A stretch of 7,961 nt of DNA from an uncultured Bacteroides sp. GTDB taxonomy: Bacteria; Bacteroidota; Bacteroidia; Bacteroidales; Bacteroidaceae. The position numbers were made by a program, and so were the translations under genes. The notes under the pieces are model-generated. The model was not told the origin of the DNA. It saw only the letters and a program-made list of their open reading frames with translations, and searched no databases. Every line of letters starts with the position of its first letter. Position 1 is the stretch's first letter. The DNA lies in the NCBI GenBank assembly GCA_900551645.1, contig URWP01000123.1, positions 1 through 7,961 on the forward strand. Direction: 5' to 3'. Positions 1 to 7,520 of the stretch are shown piece by piece.

Positions 1-167
1 AACCAGAAAAATACCAGTGACGGAAAAATATTTGCCTGTGAATCACTCAGGTTCAAATCCGCCTTCACATAGTTCGAAGCAATTCCCACCAGATCAACAA
101 ATCCCATGGCAAAGAAACAGAGCATTACCGGGAAAAGTTTCGCATATTTCAATTGATTGTTTGACAT
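1..167 (-). CDS. MFS sugar permease, probably fructose transporter (N-terminal part only)
   Basis: The first 55 codons of an inner-membrane transporter are visible before the window ends; the gene continues to the left. The protein begins MSNNQLKYAKLFPVMLCFFA, then runs into a hydrophobic first membrane segment with FAMGFVDLVGIAS (about residues 18-31). A polar loop follows (YVKADLNLSDSQANIFPS) and a second membrane segment begins at LVFFW. This pattern resembles the FucP/glucose-galactose MFS permeases found in Bacteroides fructan loci (BT1758-like, from memory). The ATG at 167-165 is chosen because the hydrophobic pattern starts right after it. The leader is AT-rich without a clear Shine-Dalgarno, as is usual in Bacteroides. 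It lies 76 bp after the GH32 stop with no terminator between, so co-transcription is likely. Fructose as substrate is inferred from the neighbouring GH32 and sugar kinase; the MFS assignment rests on a short stretch. Confidence 0.82.
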   Translation of the reverse strand, partial: MSNNQLKYAKLFPVMLCFFAMGFVDLVGIASNYVKADLNLSDSQANIFPSLVFFW

Positions 168-243
168 TTAAATTCGTTTTAAAAAACAATAATACACATA
201 AGATTACAGATTCGCATTCTATCACGATGCATACAATAAAGAA

Positions 244-2052
244 TTACTGCAGTTTATAAACGGTCAGTGACTTCACCGTAAACTTGCCTGTACCGGAATC
301 AAACACCATCCGATTGTAAGGAGCAGACGGGAAAACCAGATTGGTCATGGCAAATTTGCCATCCTCTCCAAAGGCTTCCACACTGGAGCGGTCAACAAAC
401 AGACGTAACCGGATATCACCTTTTGTATCCGCAACGGGAGCAACGGTCAAGGCCGGAAAATCCTTGCTGAAACTTACCTCTCCACTTTCACTACGGTCCA
501 TTGCAAACTGTTTACGCAACACATCGTAATACATGGTTACCTTTTCCCCGTTATCATTCAGCAGACTGAAAGTGATTTTAGACGCACCCGCATTATTCAG
601 AGTCATTTCTATTTCATAAGCTCCCTCGTTGGACGGAAGCAAGCTTTTCACTTCGTATGGACCTGAAACCCTGAAAGAAGGGACACTAACCTTGTCTGTA
701 CGTGCTTTCTTGATTTCTGCCGATGGCGTACTCTTCAGGTACAGTTCCTCTCCCGATCGATAAAGAGTCAGATCACGGGCTATCGTATTCGCGCTCCGAT
801 ATTGTAGGGTAGGTATGTTGTTGGCATACTGCCAGTTACTCATCCATCCTAAAGCGATACAACGCCCCTCGGGAGCATTGCTCCAGGTTACCGTAGCATA
901 ATTATCCTTTCCCCAGTCCAGCCATTTGGTCTGAGTCGGCGATTCATTTACAAATTCCTTTCCATCGAACGAACCGACAAAGTACTGCGCTGCGCTTCCA
1001 CCGAAAGGACCACCGGGATTCAGGTTACAGATCAGGACCCATTTCTTCTGGCTGGTACCTTCTACCTTCACCTCTACCAGATCAGGACATTCCCATACGC
1101 CACCGTGAGCTCCCTGCATGGCACCGAATTCACTCTCCTTCTTCCATTCCTTCAAATTGACAGAAGAATAGATTTCCATGTGCTGACCTACAGCCAGCAT
1201 CATCACCCAATGCTTGCCCGGTGCATACCAGAACACTTTCGGGTCGCGGAAATCACGTTCCGTAGAGGTAAGTATCGGATTATGCTCATATTTGGTAAAG
1301 GTCTTTCCGTTGTCCAGGCTATAGGCCATGCTCTGCGACTGCACGTCTCCCCACGGAGATGGTTTGGCAGAAGTATAGAAAGCGATAACGGCATCCTTAC
1401 CGAAACCGGCTGTGTTCTCCTTATCCACCACACACGAACCGCTGAAAATAGCTCCCCAGGCATCCGGTGCAAGAGCGACTCCTTCATAGTTCCAATGCGT
1501 CAGGTCTGTACTGGTAGAGTGTCCCCAGTGCATGTTTCCCCACATCGAACCGTACGGATTATACTGGAAATACAAGTGATACACGCCATCCTTGTAGAAC
1601 ATACCGTTCGGGTCGTTCATCCAGCCGTAAGCAGGTGTATGATGATAAACCGGACGGAATTTCTCCTTGTTTGTCATGTCGAACGAATCAGACATTTTAA
1701 GTTCTTTCCAGCAAAGTGAAGATTCCGGCAAGCCCTGTATATCAATGGAAATATGCTGCCCCTTATAAGCTGATAAAGACAGTGGGAAATAATAATCCAC
1801 TCTTTCACGAGCAAGGCGGACATTCATATAAGTTCCTTCCTGCTTATTATTTTTGATAATACCTATTTTACTTTCTGGAGCATTTTCTTGAATCGGAAGG
1901 AGCAGATATTGTTCTGAGACATTCAAGGAAACAAGATTTTGTTCGTTCGCCATATGACGAATTGTAAACAAAGAGTCGGCCTGTACTGAAGCAGTCATCC
2001 CCAAAAGCATCCCTAAAAATGCTGTTTTTATTGTATAAGTATATTTTTTCAT
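244..2052 (-). CDS. Secreted GH32 fructan beta-fructosidase (levanase/inulinase/invertase family)
   Basis: This 602-residue enzyme hydrolyses beta-fructosyl linkages in fructans, fructo-oligosaccharides or sucrose. A signal peptide covers about residues 1-25 (cleavage after SVQA). There is no lipobox cysteine, so the protein is probably periplasmic. Residues 26-135 form an N-terminal beta-rich domain as in many Bacteroides GH32 proteins (probably Pfam DUF4980). The five-bladed propeller follows with all signature motifs: WMNDPNG at 144-150 (nucleophile D147), FSGS at 203-206, RDP at 269-271 (transition-state stabiliser D270) and EC at 321-322 (acid/base E321). A C-terminal beta-sandwich spans roughly 430-602 and carries the conserved DRSSVEAFGEDG at 554-565. 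Length is normal for the family and the enzyme appears intact. Exo-action with fructose release is inferred from the predicted periplasmic site and the downstream permease. Preference for beta-2,1 or beta-2,6 linkages cannot be read from the sequence. It sits 77 bp after the SusD gene, behind a strong hairpin. Confidence 0.96.
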   Translation of the reverse strand: MKKYTYTIKTAFLGMLLGMTASVQADSLFTIRHMANEQNLVSLNVSEQYLLLPIQENAPESKIGIIKNNKQEGTYMNVRLARERVDYYFPLSLSAYKGQHISIDIQGLPESSLCWKELKMSDSFDMTNKEKFRPVYHHTPAYGWMNDPNGMFYKDGVYHLYFQYNPYGSMWGNMHWGHSTSTDLTHWNYEGVALAPDAWGAIFSGSCVVDKENTAGFGKDAVIAFYTSAKPSPWGDVQSQSMAYSLDNGKTFTKYEHNPILTSTERDFRDPKVFWYAPGKHWVMMLAVGQHMEIYSSVNLKEWKKESEFGAMQGAHGGVWECPDLVEVKVEGTSQKKWVLICNLNPGGPFGGSAAQYFVGSFDGKEFVNESPTQTKWLDWGKDNYATVTWSNAPEGRCIALGWMSNWQYANNIPTLQYRSANTIARDLTLYRSGEELYLKSTPSAEIKKARTDKVSVPSFRVSGPYEVKSLLPSNEGAYEIEMTLNNAGASKITFSLLNDNGEKVTMYYDVLRKQFAMDRSESGEVSFSKDFPALTVAPVADTKGDIRLRLFVDRSSVEAFGEDGKFAMTNLVFPSAPYNRMVFDSGTGKFTVKSLTVYKLQ

Positions 2053-2079
2053 AGCAACCAGTTTTTAATGTTTTTCATT

Positions 2080-2123
2080 AGTTTGCCTATGCCTTCCCAT
2101 CAGACAGGAAGGCAGGCAAAACT
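2080..2123 (-). promoter_or_regulatory. Intercistronic RNA hairpin between susD-like and GH32 genes
   Basis: On the minus strand the transcript just after the SusD stop can fold into a long stem. AGTTT (2123-2119) pairs with AAACT (2084-2080), GCCT (2117-2114) with AGGC (2088-2085), and GCCTTCC (2113-2107) with GGAAGGC (2097-2091). The loop is 9 nt, with a bulged base at 2118 and two at 2090-2089. That gives 16 pairs, seven of them contiguous at the top. The bases that follow are A-rich (AATGAAAAAC), not a U-tract, so it does not look like a classical terminator. A role in protecting the 3' end of the susCD message, or in setting lower expression of the GH32 and permease genes, is inference. 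Confidence 0.72.
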
Positions 2124-2129
2124 AGAAAA

Positions 2130-3869
2130 TTATTCATATCCCTTATTTTGTGTATAAAGACCTGGAATATAAAACATCTGGTTATAAGGAATCGGGAAAA
2201 ATTCATTTTTACCAGATGTAAAATGAGCATCCTTATAATATTGTCCATAAGGCTGACCTTCATACACATCATTCTGTTCACTCAAGAAATAAGCATTCAA
2301 TGTCTCAGAAGCAATACCCCAACGACGCAAATCAAAGAAACGTCCATTTTCCATAGCCAGTTCCAATCGGCGTTCCCAACGCAGGCATTTACGAGCAACT
2401 TCCTTTGATGTGAAATATCCTGACGGATAAAGAGCGATTTCACACTGATCTTTAGCGTAACTGATATGTTTGTCAATAGACATTGCAGCACGATTACGAA
2501 TATCGTTGATAATATCCAATGCTTCCGGTAGTCTGTTCAGTTCAATCAAAGCTTCTGCGCGCATCAACATAACATCTGTATAACGGAATACATAGTCATT
2601 CATTGCAAAAGCCTGCCAGGAGCCATTATAAGTTTCACCTTTTGAACGCTGCGGAACTTCCTTCAAAGAAGTATAATATCCGTAAGTGTTCGGAGTACGT
2701 GAATTGGCTGTAGTCATTGTATACTGAGCTTCATATTTGTAAGGGAAGGTAGGCATACCTACAGTGTGGAACAAACGTGGGTCCCACTTCTGGCTGTCTG
2801 GGTTTCCATTGATCGGATAATCAATTTCGTTATTATAATCATCAAACATAGGAAGACCATCGCGTGTCTTGAAGGCATTGACCAGATTCTGTGACGGTTT
2901 ATGGAAGTCCCAACCGCAAGACCACATCTGCCAGCATCCGTTCAGTGTATTCGACCAGTTGGCACGTCCATAAGTTGTATTATCACTCTGATAATCTGAA
3001 CACTGTACTGCAAAAACAGATTCCTTGCTGTTCTTGTATTCCGGCAGGAAGATATCTCCATAATCTTCCAAATAGCCATAACCAGAAGCAACAACATCCT
3101 CAGTATAATCTACCACTTTCTGCATATACTCGGTATTGATATGTTCTTCGCCTGTAGTAGCTTCATATCCATCACCCCAAGCCAATGTCAGATAACATTT
3201 TGCCAGATATGCGGCAGCAGCAATTTTGTTAGCTCTACCATCTTCGCCTGGACCTTTAACAGGCAATGTTTCATAAGCAGCCTGGAAATCGTCGATTACT
3301 TTTTGGAACAACTGTTCGTAAGTCAAGGCAGTATTGCTGACCTGCTCATACTCATTGTTTTCTACCACACGTTCGTCAATCCATGGAACCTGACGGAAAA
3401 CTGTCATAAGTTTGAAATAGAAATGCGCACGCAGGAAACGTACTTCGGCAACACGCTGTGCCTTTACATCTGCACCAAGTGCATCGCCATTACGTTCCAA
3501 TGAAAGTAATGCACGGTTACAACGTGAAACAGCTACATACAGACGATACCACAATTCGTCCATCTCACCTGGAGTAGTAGAAGTAAGAGTTGTCCAAATA
3601 TCGAAAGCATGGTAACCTGTATCGGTAGTACCAGAACCACCCTTCAAACAGTCATCTGAACTTACATCACCGTAAGGGAACAGATTGAACGGATAAGTAT
3701 ACCAGCAGTCACCCAACATAGCATACGCAGCATTAACCATTTTTTCAGGTTCAGAAAAAGCTTTATCTTCATCAACCACAGCAGTCGGTGTGTAATCCAA
3801 GAAATCTTCACAGCTTGACAATGACAATCCTAATGTACAAGCAGCCAGTAATATATATTTTTTCATCAT
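2130..3869 (-). CDS. SusD/RagB-family outer-membrane glycan-binding lipoprotein
   Basis: This 579-residue surface lipoprotein is expected to cap the partner SusC porin and bind the incoming glycan. The N terminus has a lipoprotein signal with the acylated cysteine at C20 (LGLSLSSC), followed by the acidic EDFLD run typical of SusD proteins and of lipoproteins exported to the Bacteroidetes cell surface. The N-terminal TPR-rich SusD-like domain covers roughly residues 22-250, and the C-terminal SusD/RagB region follows. The conserved family motif ERRLELAMENGRFFDLRRW is at 499-517, and FFPIP lies near the C terminus. Length is typical (500-600). Two consecutive ATGs open the gene (3869 and 3866); the first is used here, and the second gives the same signal peptide one residue shorter. 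It begins 14 bp after the SusC stop, so the pair is certainly one transcriptional unit. A fructan ligand is inferred from the neighbouring GH32 and permease. Confidence 0.97.
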   Translation of the reverse strand: MMKKYILLAACTLGLSLSSCEDFLDYTPTAVVDEDKAFSEPEKMVNAAYAMLGDCWYTYPFNLFPYGDVSSDDCLKGGSGTTDTGYHAFDIWTTLTSTTPGEMDELWYRLYVAVSRCNRALLSLERNGDALGADVKAQRVAEVRFLRAHFYFKLMTVFRQVPWIDERVVENNEYEQVSNTALTYEQLFQKVIDDFQAAYETLPVKGPGEDGRANKIAAAAYLAKCYLTLAWGDGYEATTGEEHINTEYMQKVVDYTEDVVASGYGYLEDYGDIFLPEYKNSKESVFAVQCSDYQSDNTTYGRANWSNTLNGCWQMWSCGWDFHKPSQNLVNAFKTRDGLPMFDDYNNEIDYPINGNPDSQKWDPRLFHTVGMPTFPYKYEAQYTMTTANSRTPNTYGYYTSLKEVPQRSKGETYNGSWQAFAMNDYVFRYTDVMLMRAEALIELNRLPEALDIINDIRNRAAMSIDKHISYAKDQCEIALYPSGYFTSKEVARKCLRWERRLELAMENGRFFDLRRWGIASETLNAYFLSEQNDVYEGQPYGQYYKDAHFTSGKNEFFPIPYNQMFYIPGLYTQNKGYE

Positions 3870-3883
3870 AATTATTATTTTTA

Positions 3884-6800
3884 TTAGAAACCTATCTGTA
3901 AACCAAATGAAACGGAAGTAGCAATCGGATAGTTCCAGTTCGGGTTTTCAGGGTCCGGACAAGTCAATCCTTTACTCTTTATTGTCAGCAGATTCTGTCC
4001 TGATACATAAACCCGGGCACTTGACATCTTGAATTTAGACAAGAATGAAGTAGGTACTGTATAACCAAACTGCAGGTTACGTAATTTCAGATAAGAACCA
4101 TTTTCTACATAATAGCTTGAAGCTCTACCTTCATCAGCTGTATTATTAGTCGTCAAAGCCGGGATAGTAGATTCTGTATTATTGGTATTCCATGCACCCA
4201 GCAAACGGTTACCTTTGTTTGAACCAGCATCGGTAATACTCCAGAAGTCTGTCTGAGCTTTCTGGTTGTTATATACATCCTGGTCGTATACTCCCTGCCA
4301 GAACATAGTCATATCGAAGCTCTTGTAAGTCAATGAAACATTAAGGCCATAAGAGAAAGCAGGAACCGGGTTGTAGATCCAATCCTGGTCATCGGCAGTA
4401 ATGATTCCGTTTCCATCCAAATCTGCATATTTCAATCCACCGACACGTGCATTAGCCTGTCCGGAAGCATCAACTTCAGCCTGGTTCTGGAAAAGACCTT
4501 CTACGATATATCCAACAGATGATCCATAAGGCATACCAGATTCTACGAGATTTTCTGTAGAAGTGTGAGCGTATGAACCTGTAGTAGCTGACGGCAAATA
4601 AGTAACCTTGTTACGGAAGAAGTCTGCATTAGCTGTAATATCCAATCCTAATCCACAAGCAAATGCCTTACGGTATCCAAGGCTGAATTCCATACCCCAG
4701 TTGCGCAAAGAAGGACCATTCTGCCAAGAGACACCACCTTCACCGATTGCGCCCAAGTATGCCGGATTAATCAACATATCATCTACATCCTTCACATAAG
4801 CATCGATTGTACCATACAAACTGTTGTTCAGCAAGTTGAAGTCTGTACCAATGTTATACTGAGTAGCTGATTCCCATTTCAGATTAGGATTAGCAAGCTG
4901 TGTAGCACGATATCCTGAAGGGAAAGTTCCAGAGCCTTGCAACAACAAGTCGTATGCTGTAGAAGTCACACGGTCCAATCCATAATCTACAACATAAAGT
5001 CCGAACTGTGCATTATTATCAATAGCCTGGTTACCAGTCTGTCCCCAAGACAATCTGACCTTCCAGTCATCCATCCATTCTTTTTCGAGCAATTTAGAAA
5101 TACGGAAACCCAATGTAGCTGCCGGGAAAGTACCCCAACGGTGACCTTTACCGAAACGAGAAGAACCATCACGACGAATAGTAAATGAAGCCAGAATCAA
5201 ATCATCGTAGTTGTAATCAATTTTACCAAAGAAAGAAGCTAATCTATAACCAACTTTAGCACCCGTATTTTTCATCACACCTGTAGCGGCATTAGGCCAC
5301 ATATAGTCTACATCTTCCAATGCATATCCTTCTGAATAGGCTGAAAAATCAACTAAGCTTTGCTTGGAAAGTTCAGCACCCAACAGAACATTAAAGTCGT
5401 GCTTGCTAGCAATATTGAAATTATAATTGATAGTGTTTGACCATGTCCAGTTTACTTCATTTCTATGAGACAATGTAGTCTTAGCGATGTCATTGTTCAC
5501 AATATCTGAATGGTATGTATGGTTCATGGAGTTGATGAACGAGTTATAAACATCCAAACCGAAATTGGAACGGAATACGAATCCTTTGAAAGGTTTGATA
5601 TCTACATATCCGTTACCGAACAAACGCCAATAGTTCAAATGATTGTCTTTGTTGTGATACAATTCACGCAACGGATTCTGACGGTCACTCATACCTCCAA
5701 CAGGACCTGAGAAAGTAGTACCGTCTTCTTCGTATACCGGAACAATCGGAGCCATCTTCAAAGCATTCTCCATCGGAGCGCAATCAGCCTGGCTTGTATA
5801 AGTCAATGTGAAGTTTTCACCGATAGTGATGTATTTGTTTACATTGTACATTGAGTTCATACGGGCAGAGATATTCTGAAAATCTGTATATTTCAAGATA
5901 CCGTTATTCTTTTTATAACCCAAAGAGAACATCGTAGAATGCTTGTCATTTGCATGAGACAAAGATAAGTCATAATTCTGAGAGAATCCCACTCTTGAGA
6001 TTTCGTCCAACCAGTCTGTATCTGAATAACGCATTGTCTTCTTGCTGTTGATAAATCCGTCATACAAACCGTTTACTGTATAATCTACATACTGGTTTGT
6101 GCTAGGATTCCATACTGTAATCGGTGTTCCAGAAGCAGCATTCAGATTTAAACCATAATTGTTGGCATAAGCTACAGGATCCAATCCGTCATTCAAAGCA
6201 GCCTGAGCCATCGCTGTAGCATATTCAGACGAATTACATACTTTCATCAAAGATTGAGAAGAATAGAACTGAGCAGTCAGGTTTGTAGAAAAATCTACTT
6301 TTACTTTATCAGCCTTTTTCCCTTTCTTCGTAGTAATGATAACAACACCATTCGAAGCACGAGAACCATAGATAGATGCTGAAGCGGCATCCTTCAATAC
6401 TTGCATGCTCTCAATATCATTTGTATTTAAAGAATTAAGAGCCATGTTTGTCGGCACTCCATCGATTACATAAAGCGGATCCTGAGAAGAATTGAAAGAA
6501 CCGATACCACGGATACGTACTGTAGCTGTTCCACTCGGAGAACCATTTGCAGTAATGGTCATACCTGCTACTTTACCCTGTAAAGCTCGCATAGGATCCG
6601 GATCTGAATTTGTTTTCAATGATTCTGTGGAAACGACAGCTACCGAACCTGTCAAATCGGCTTTACGCTGAGTGGTATAACCGGTTACTACCACTTCCTG
6701 AAGTACCTCAGAATCCTCTTCCAACAAAACCTTCAGAACTCCTTGCGCCTTTAAGGTCTGGGATTTAAAACCCACATAAGAAATAACGATTTCTGAACCT

Positions 6801-7006
6801 TGATTGACTGACAGAACGAATTTTCCGTCGAAATCGGTAATTGTACCATTCGTTGTACCTTTTTCAAGAACTGTTGCCCCGATAATAGGCTCTCCGTCAG
6901 ATTTGGAAATCACAGTTCCTTCTACCTGCAAACTCTGCGCTTGCATTACCATACACACCATTGCAAACAGGAGTGTAAAAAAGAATGCTCTTTTTTTGCT
7001 TTCCAT
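3884..7006 (-). CDS. SusC/RagA-family TonB-dependent outer-membrane porin
   Basis: This 1040-residue TonB-dependent transporter carries oligosaccharides across the outer membrane with the adjacent SusD. The order is: signal peptide about 1-24 (ending MQAQ); carboxypeptidase-regulatory-like beta-sandwich about 26-98; TonB-box region EVVVTGY at 104-110; plug domain about 111-230, with the SusC signature DPLYVIDGVP at 176-185 and ASIYGSRASNGVVIITTKKG at 210-229; then the 22-strand barrel. A calcium-type loop DLDGNGIITADD lies at 862-873, and the conserved NGSYLKLRNLQFGY at 969-982. The protein ends in phenylalanine (LQIGF), as expected for barrel insertion. There is no STN domain before the regulatory-like domain, so sigma/anti-sigma control is unlikely. 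The start at 7006 is chosen because the signal peptide begins there; an ATG five bases upstream is out of frame. Transcription probably starts from the TAnnTTTG box about 64 bp upstream. A fructan or fructo-oligosaccharide substrate is inferred from context. Confidence 0.97.
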   Translation of the reverse strand: MESKKRAFFFTLLFAMVCMVMQAQSLQVEGTVISKSDGEPIIGATVLEKGTTNGTITDFDGKFVLSVNQGSEIVISYVGFKSQTLKAQGVLKVLLEEDSEVLQEVVVTGYTTQRKADLTGSVAVVSTESLKTNSDPDPMRALQGKVAGMTITANGSPSGTATVRIRGIGSFNSSQDPLYVIDGVPTNMALNSLNTNDIESMQVLKDAASASIYGSRASNGVVIITTKKGKKADKVKVDFSTNLTAQFYSSQSLMKVCNSSEYATAMAQAALNDGLDPVAYANNYGLNLNAASGTPITVWNPSTNQYVDYTVNGLYDGFINSKKTMRYSDTDWLDEISRVGFSQNYDLSLSHANDKHSTMFSLGYKKNNGILKYTDFQNISARMNSMYNVNKYITIGENFTLTYTSQADCAPMENALKMAPIVPVYEEDGTTFSGPVGGMSDRQNPLRELYHNKDNHLNYWRLFGNGYVDIKPFKGFVFRSNFGLDVYNSFINSMNHTYHSDIVNNDIAKTTLSHRNEVNWTWSNTINYNFNIASKHDFNVLLGAELSKQSLVDFSAYSEGYALEDVDYMWPNAATGVMKNTGAKVGYRLASFFGKIDYNYDDLILASFTIRRDGSSRFGKGHRWGTFPAATLGFRISKLLEKEWMDDWKVRLSWGQTGNQAIDNNAQFGLYVVDYGLDRVTSTAYDLLLQGSGTFPSGYRATQLANPNLKWESATQYNIGTDFNLLNNSLYGTIDAYVKDVDDMLINPAYLGAIGEGGVSWQNGPSLRNWGMEFSLGYRKAFACGLGLDITANADFFRNKVTYLPSATTGSYAHTSTENLVESGMPYGSSVGYIVEGLFQNQAEVDASGQANARVGGLKYADLDGNGIITADDQDWIYNPVPAFSYGLNVSLTYKSFDMTMFWQGVYDQDVYNNQKAQTDFWSITDAGSNKGNRLLGAWNTNNTESTIPALTTNNTADEGRASSYYVENGSYLKLRNLQFGYTVPTSFLSKFKMSSARVYVSGQNLLTIKSKGLTCPDPENPNWNYPIATSVSFGLQIGF

Positions 7007-7051
7007 CGCATTAAGATTTAGTTAAACATTGATTAATCATTTCTCCATACG

Positions 7052-7064
7052 CCGTTCAAAACGG
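7052..7064 (-). promoter_or_regulatory. Short hairpin at the predicted 5' end of the susC message
   Basis: CCGTT (7064-7060) and AACGG (7056-7052) on the minus strand form a perfect 5-bp stem with a 3-nt loop. It falls where transcription from the box at 7077-7070 would be expected to start, so it could form a 5'-terminal stem-loop. The stem is short, and a chance occurrence is possible. Confidence 0.3.
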
Positions 7065-7069
7065 TACTG

Positions 7070-7077
7070 CAAATGTA
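7070..7077 (-). promoter_or_regulatory. Putative Bacteroides -7 promoter box of the susC operon
   Basis: TACATTTG on the minus strand is an exact match to the Bacteroides primary-sigma -7 consensus TAnnTTTG. It lies about 64 bp before the SusC start codon, giving a leader of roughly 55-60 nt. The only upstream TTTG (7094-7091) is about 13 bp away, closer than the usual -33 element, so the -33 position is poor. A weak -33 element fits a promoter that depends on an activator, such as a hybrid two-component regulator. Confidence 0.6.
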
Positions 7078-7099
7078 TCATCCGGCAACTCAAAGATAT

Positions 7100-7180
7100 G
7101 TAAAAAATGTTTCTTTATCGAGCAATCTTGTTGCATGAAACATTTTTACTAGAGAAAGTAACATTTTTACAACTTCTCTA
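7100..7180 (-). promoter_or_regulatory. Candidate activator-binding region upstream of susC promoter
   Basis: Two near-identical 13-mers, GAAACATTTTTAC (7137-7149) and GTAACATTTTTAC (7158-7170), share 12 of 13 bases and are spaced exactly 21 bp start to start, two turns of the helix. A third copy in the opposite orientation, GTAAAAAATGTTTC (7100-7113), differs by one extra A. A perfect 7-bp dyad, TAGAGAA/TTCTCTA (7150-7156/7174-7180), brackets the second 13-mer. Paired direct repeats 21 bp apart are how AraC-type DNA-binding domains bind, and hybrid two-component regulators of Bacteroides PULs carry such domains. The pair lies about 75-105 bp upstream of the expected transcription start. The regulator itself is outside the window, so its identity is inference. 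Confidence 0.5.
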
Positions 7181-7275
7181 TAAACCTACAGGGATTGATT
7201 ATCAACAAATTAATATATATGCACAGATTACCTCTATTCTTTATTAAACAGGATTCAAATACTGATTATTTAAGT

Positions 7276-7433
7276 TTCGCAAGTGCTCAACTTACTAGTT
7301 GACAAGGCTTCAGTTGACAAGGCTACAAGGTTGGAATGCCCTGTTTGATGAAGTACCGCTTAAAATGAATCGCTACAAACACCTTGTCAACTCGTCAACT
7401 TGTTACTCGTCAACTGCAACTTGAGCTTGCGAA
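7276..7433. repeat. 158-bp imperfect palindrome made of AGTTGAC-type repeats
   Basis: The outer ends TTCGCAAG (7276-7283) and CTTGCGAA (7426-7433) are perfect inverted 8-mers. Inside them come CTCAA/TTGAG (7286-7290/7421-7425), AGTTGAC/GTCAACT (7297-7303/7409-7415) and an 11-bp perfect inner pair AGTTGACAAGG/CCTTGTCAACT (7312-7322/7382-7392). The loop is 59 nt. Each arm is internally repeated with a 15-bp period: AGTTGACAAGGCT occurs at 7297 and 7312, and ACTCGTCAACT at 7390 and 7405. The arms differ in length by an extra AGTTGACG unit in the right arm. No coding sequence is present. It may be a dispersed extragenic hairpin element or a small non-autonomous mobile element; no clear target-site duplication was seen. 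Confidence 0.75.
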
Positions 7434-7520
7434 TTGAAAATCGACGAAGTCAAAGTTGAGTTCAATAGAGAGTCATTTACCGGAAAGAAACAGAAGAAAA
7501 CATGAATTCATCCCAATCAA

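Noticed and set aside
179..232. 17-codon minus-strand mini-ORF (MHRDRMRICN...) between GH32 and permease genes
   Set aside because: It does not overlap the permease start, has no supporting signal, and such short frames are expected by chance in a 76-bp gap.
168..243. Possible separate promoter or terminator between GH32 and permease
   Set aside because: No hairpin with a U-tract and no exact TAnnTTTG box were found; readthrough from the susC operon is the simpler reading.
17..259. 80-codon plus-strand reading frame at the left edge
   Set aside because: It is antisense to the permease start and the GH32 stop and resembles no known protein; the minus-strand MFS reading of the same bases is far more convincing.
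1105..1719. 204-codon plus-strand reading frame antisense to the GH32 gene
   Set aside because: It lies wholly inside the well-supported GH32 coding region, has a biased composition typical of an antisense shadow and shows no recognisable motif.
7276..7433. CRISPR array or invertible promoter explanation for the repeat region
   Set aside because: The repeats are 15 bp, partly inverted and lack regular unique spacers, so CRISPR does not fit. For an invertible switch, there is no recombinase gene in the window and the 59-nt loop carries no obvious promoter box, so that idea is unsupported.
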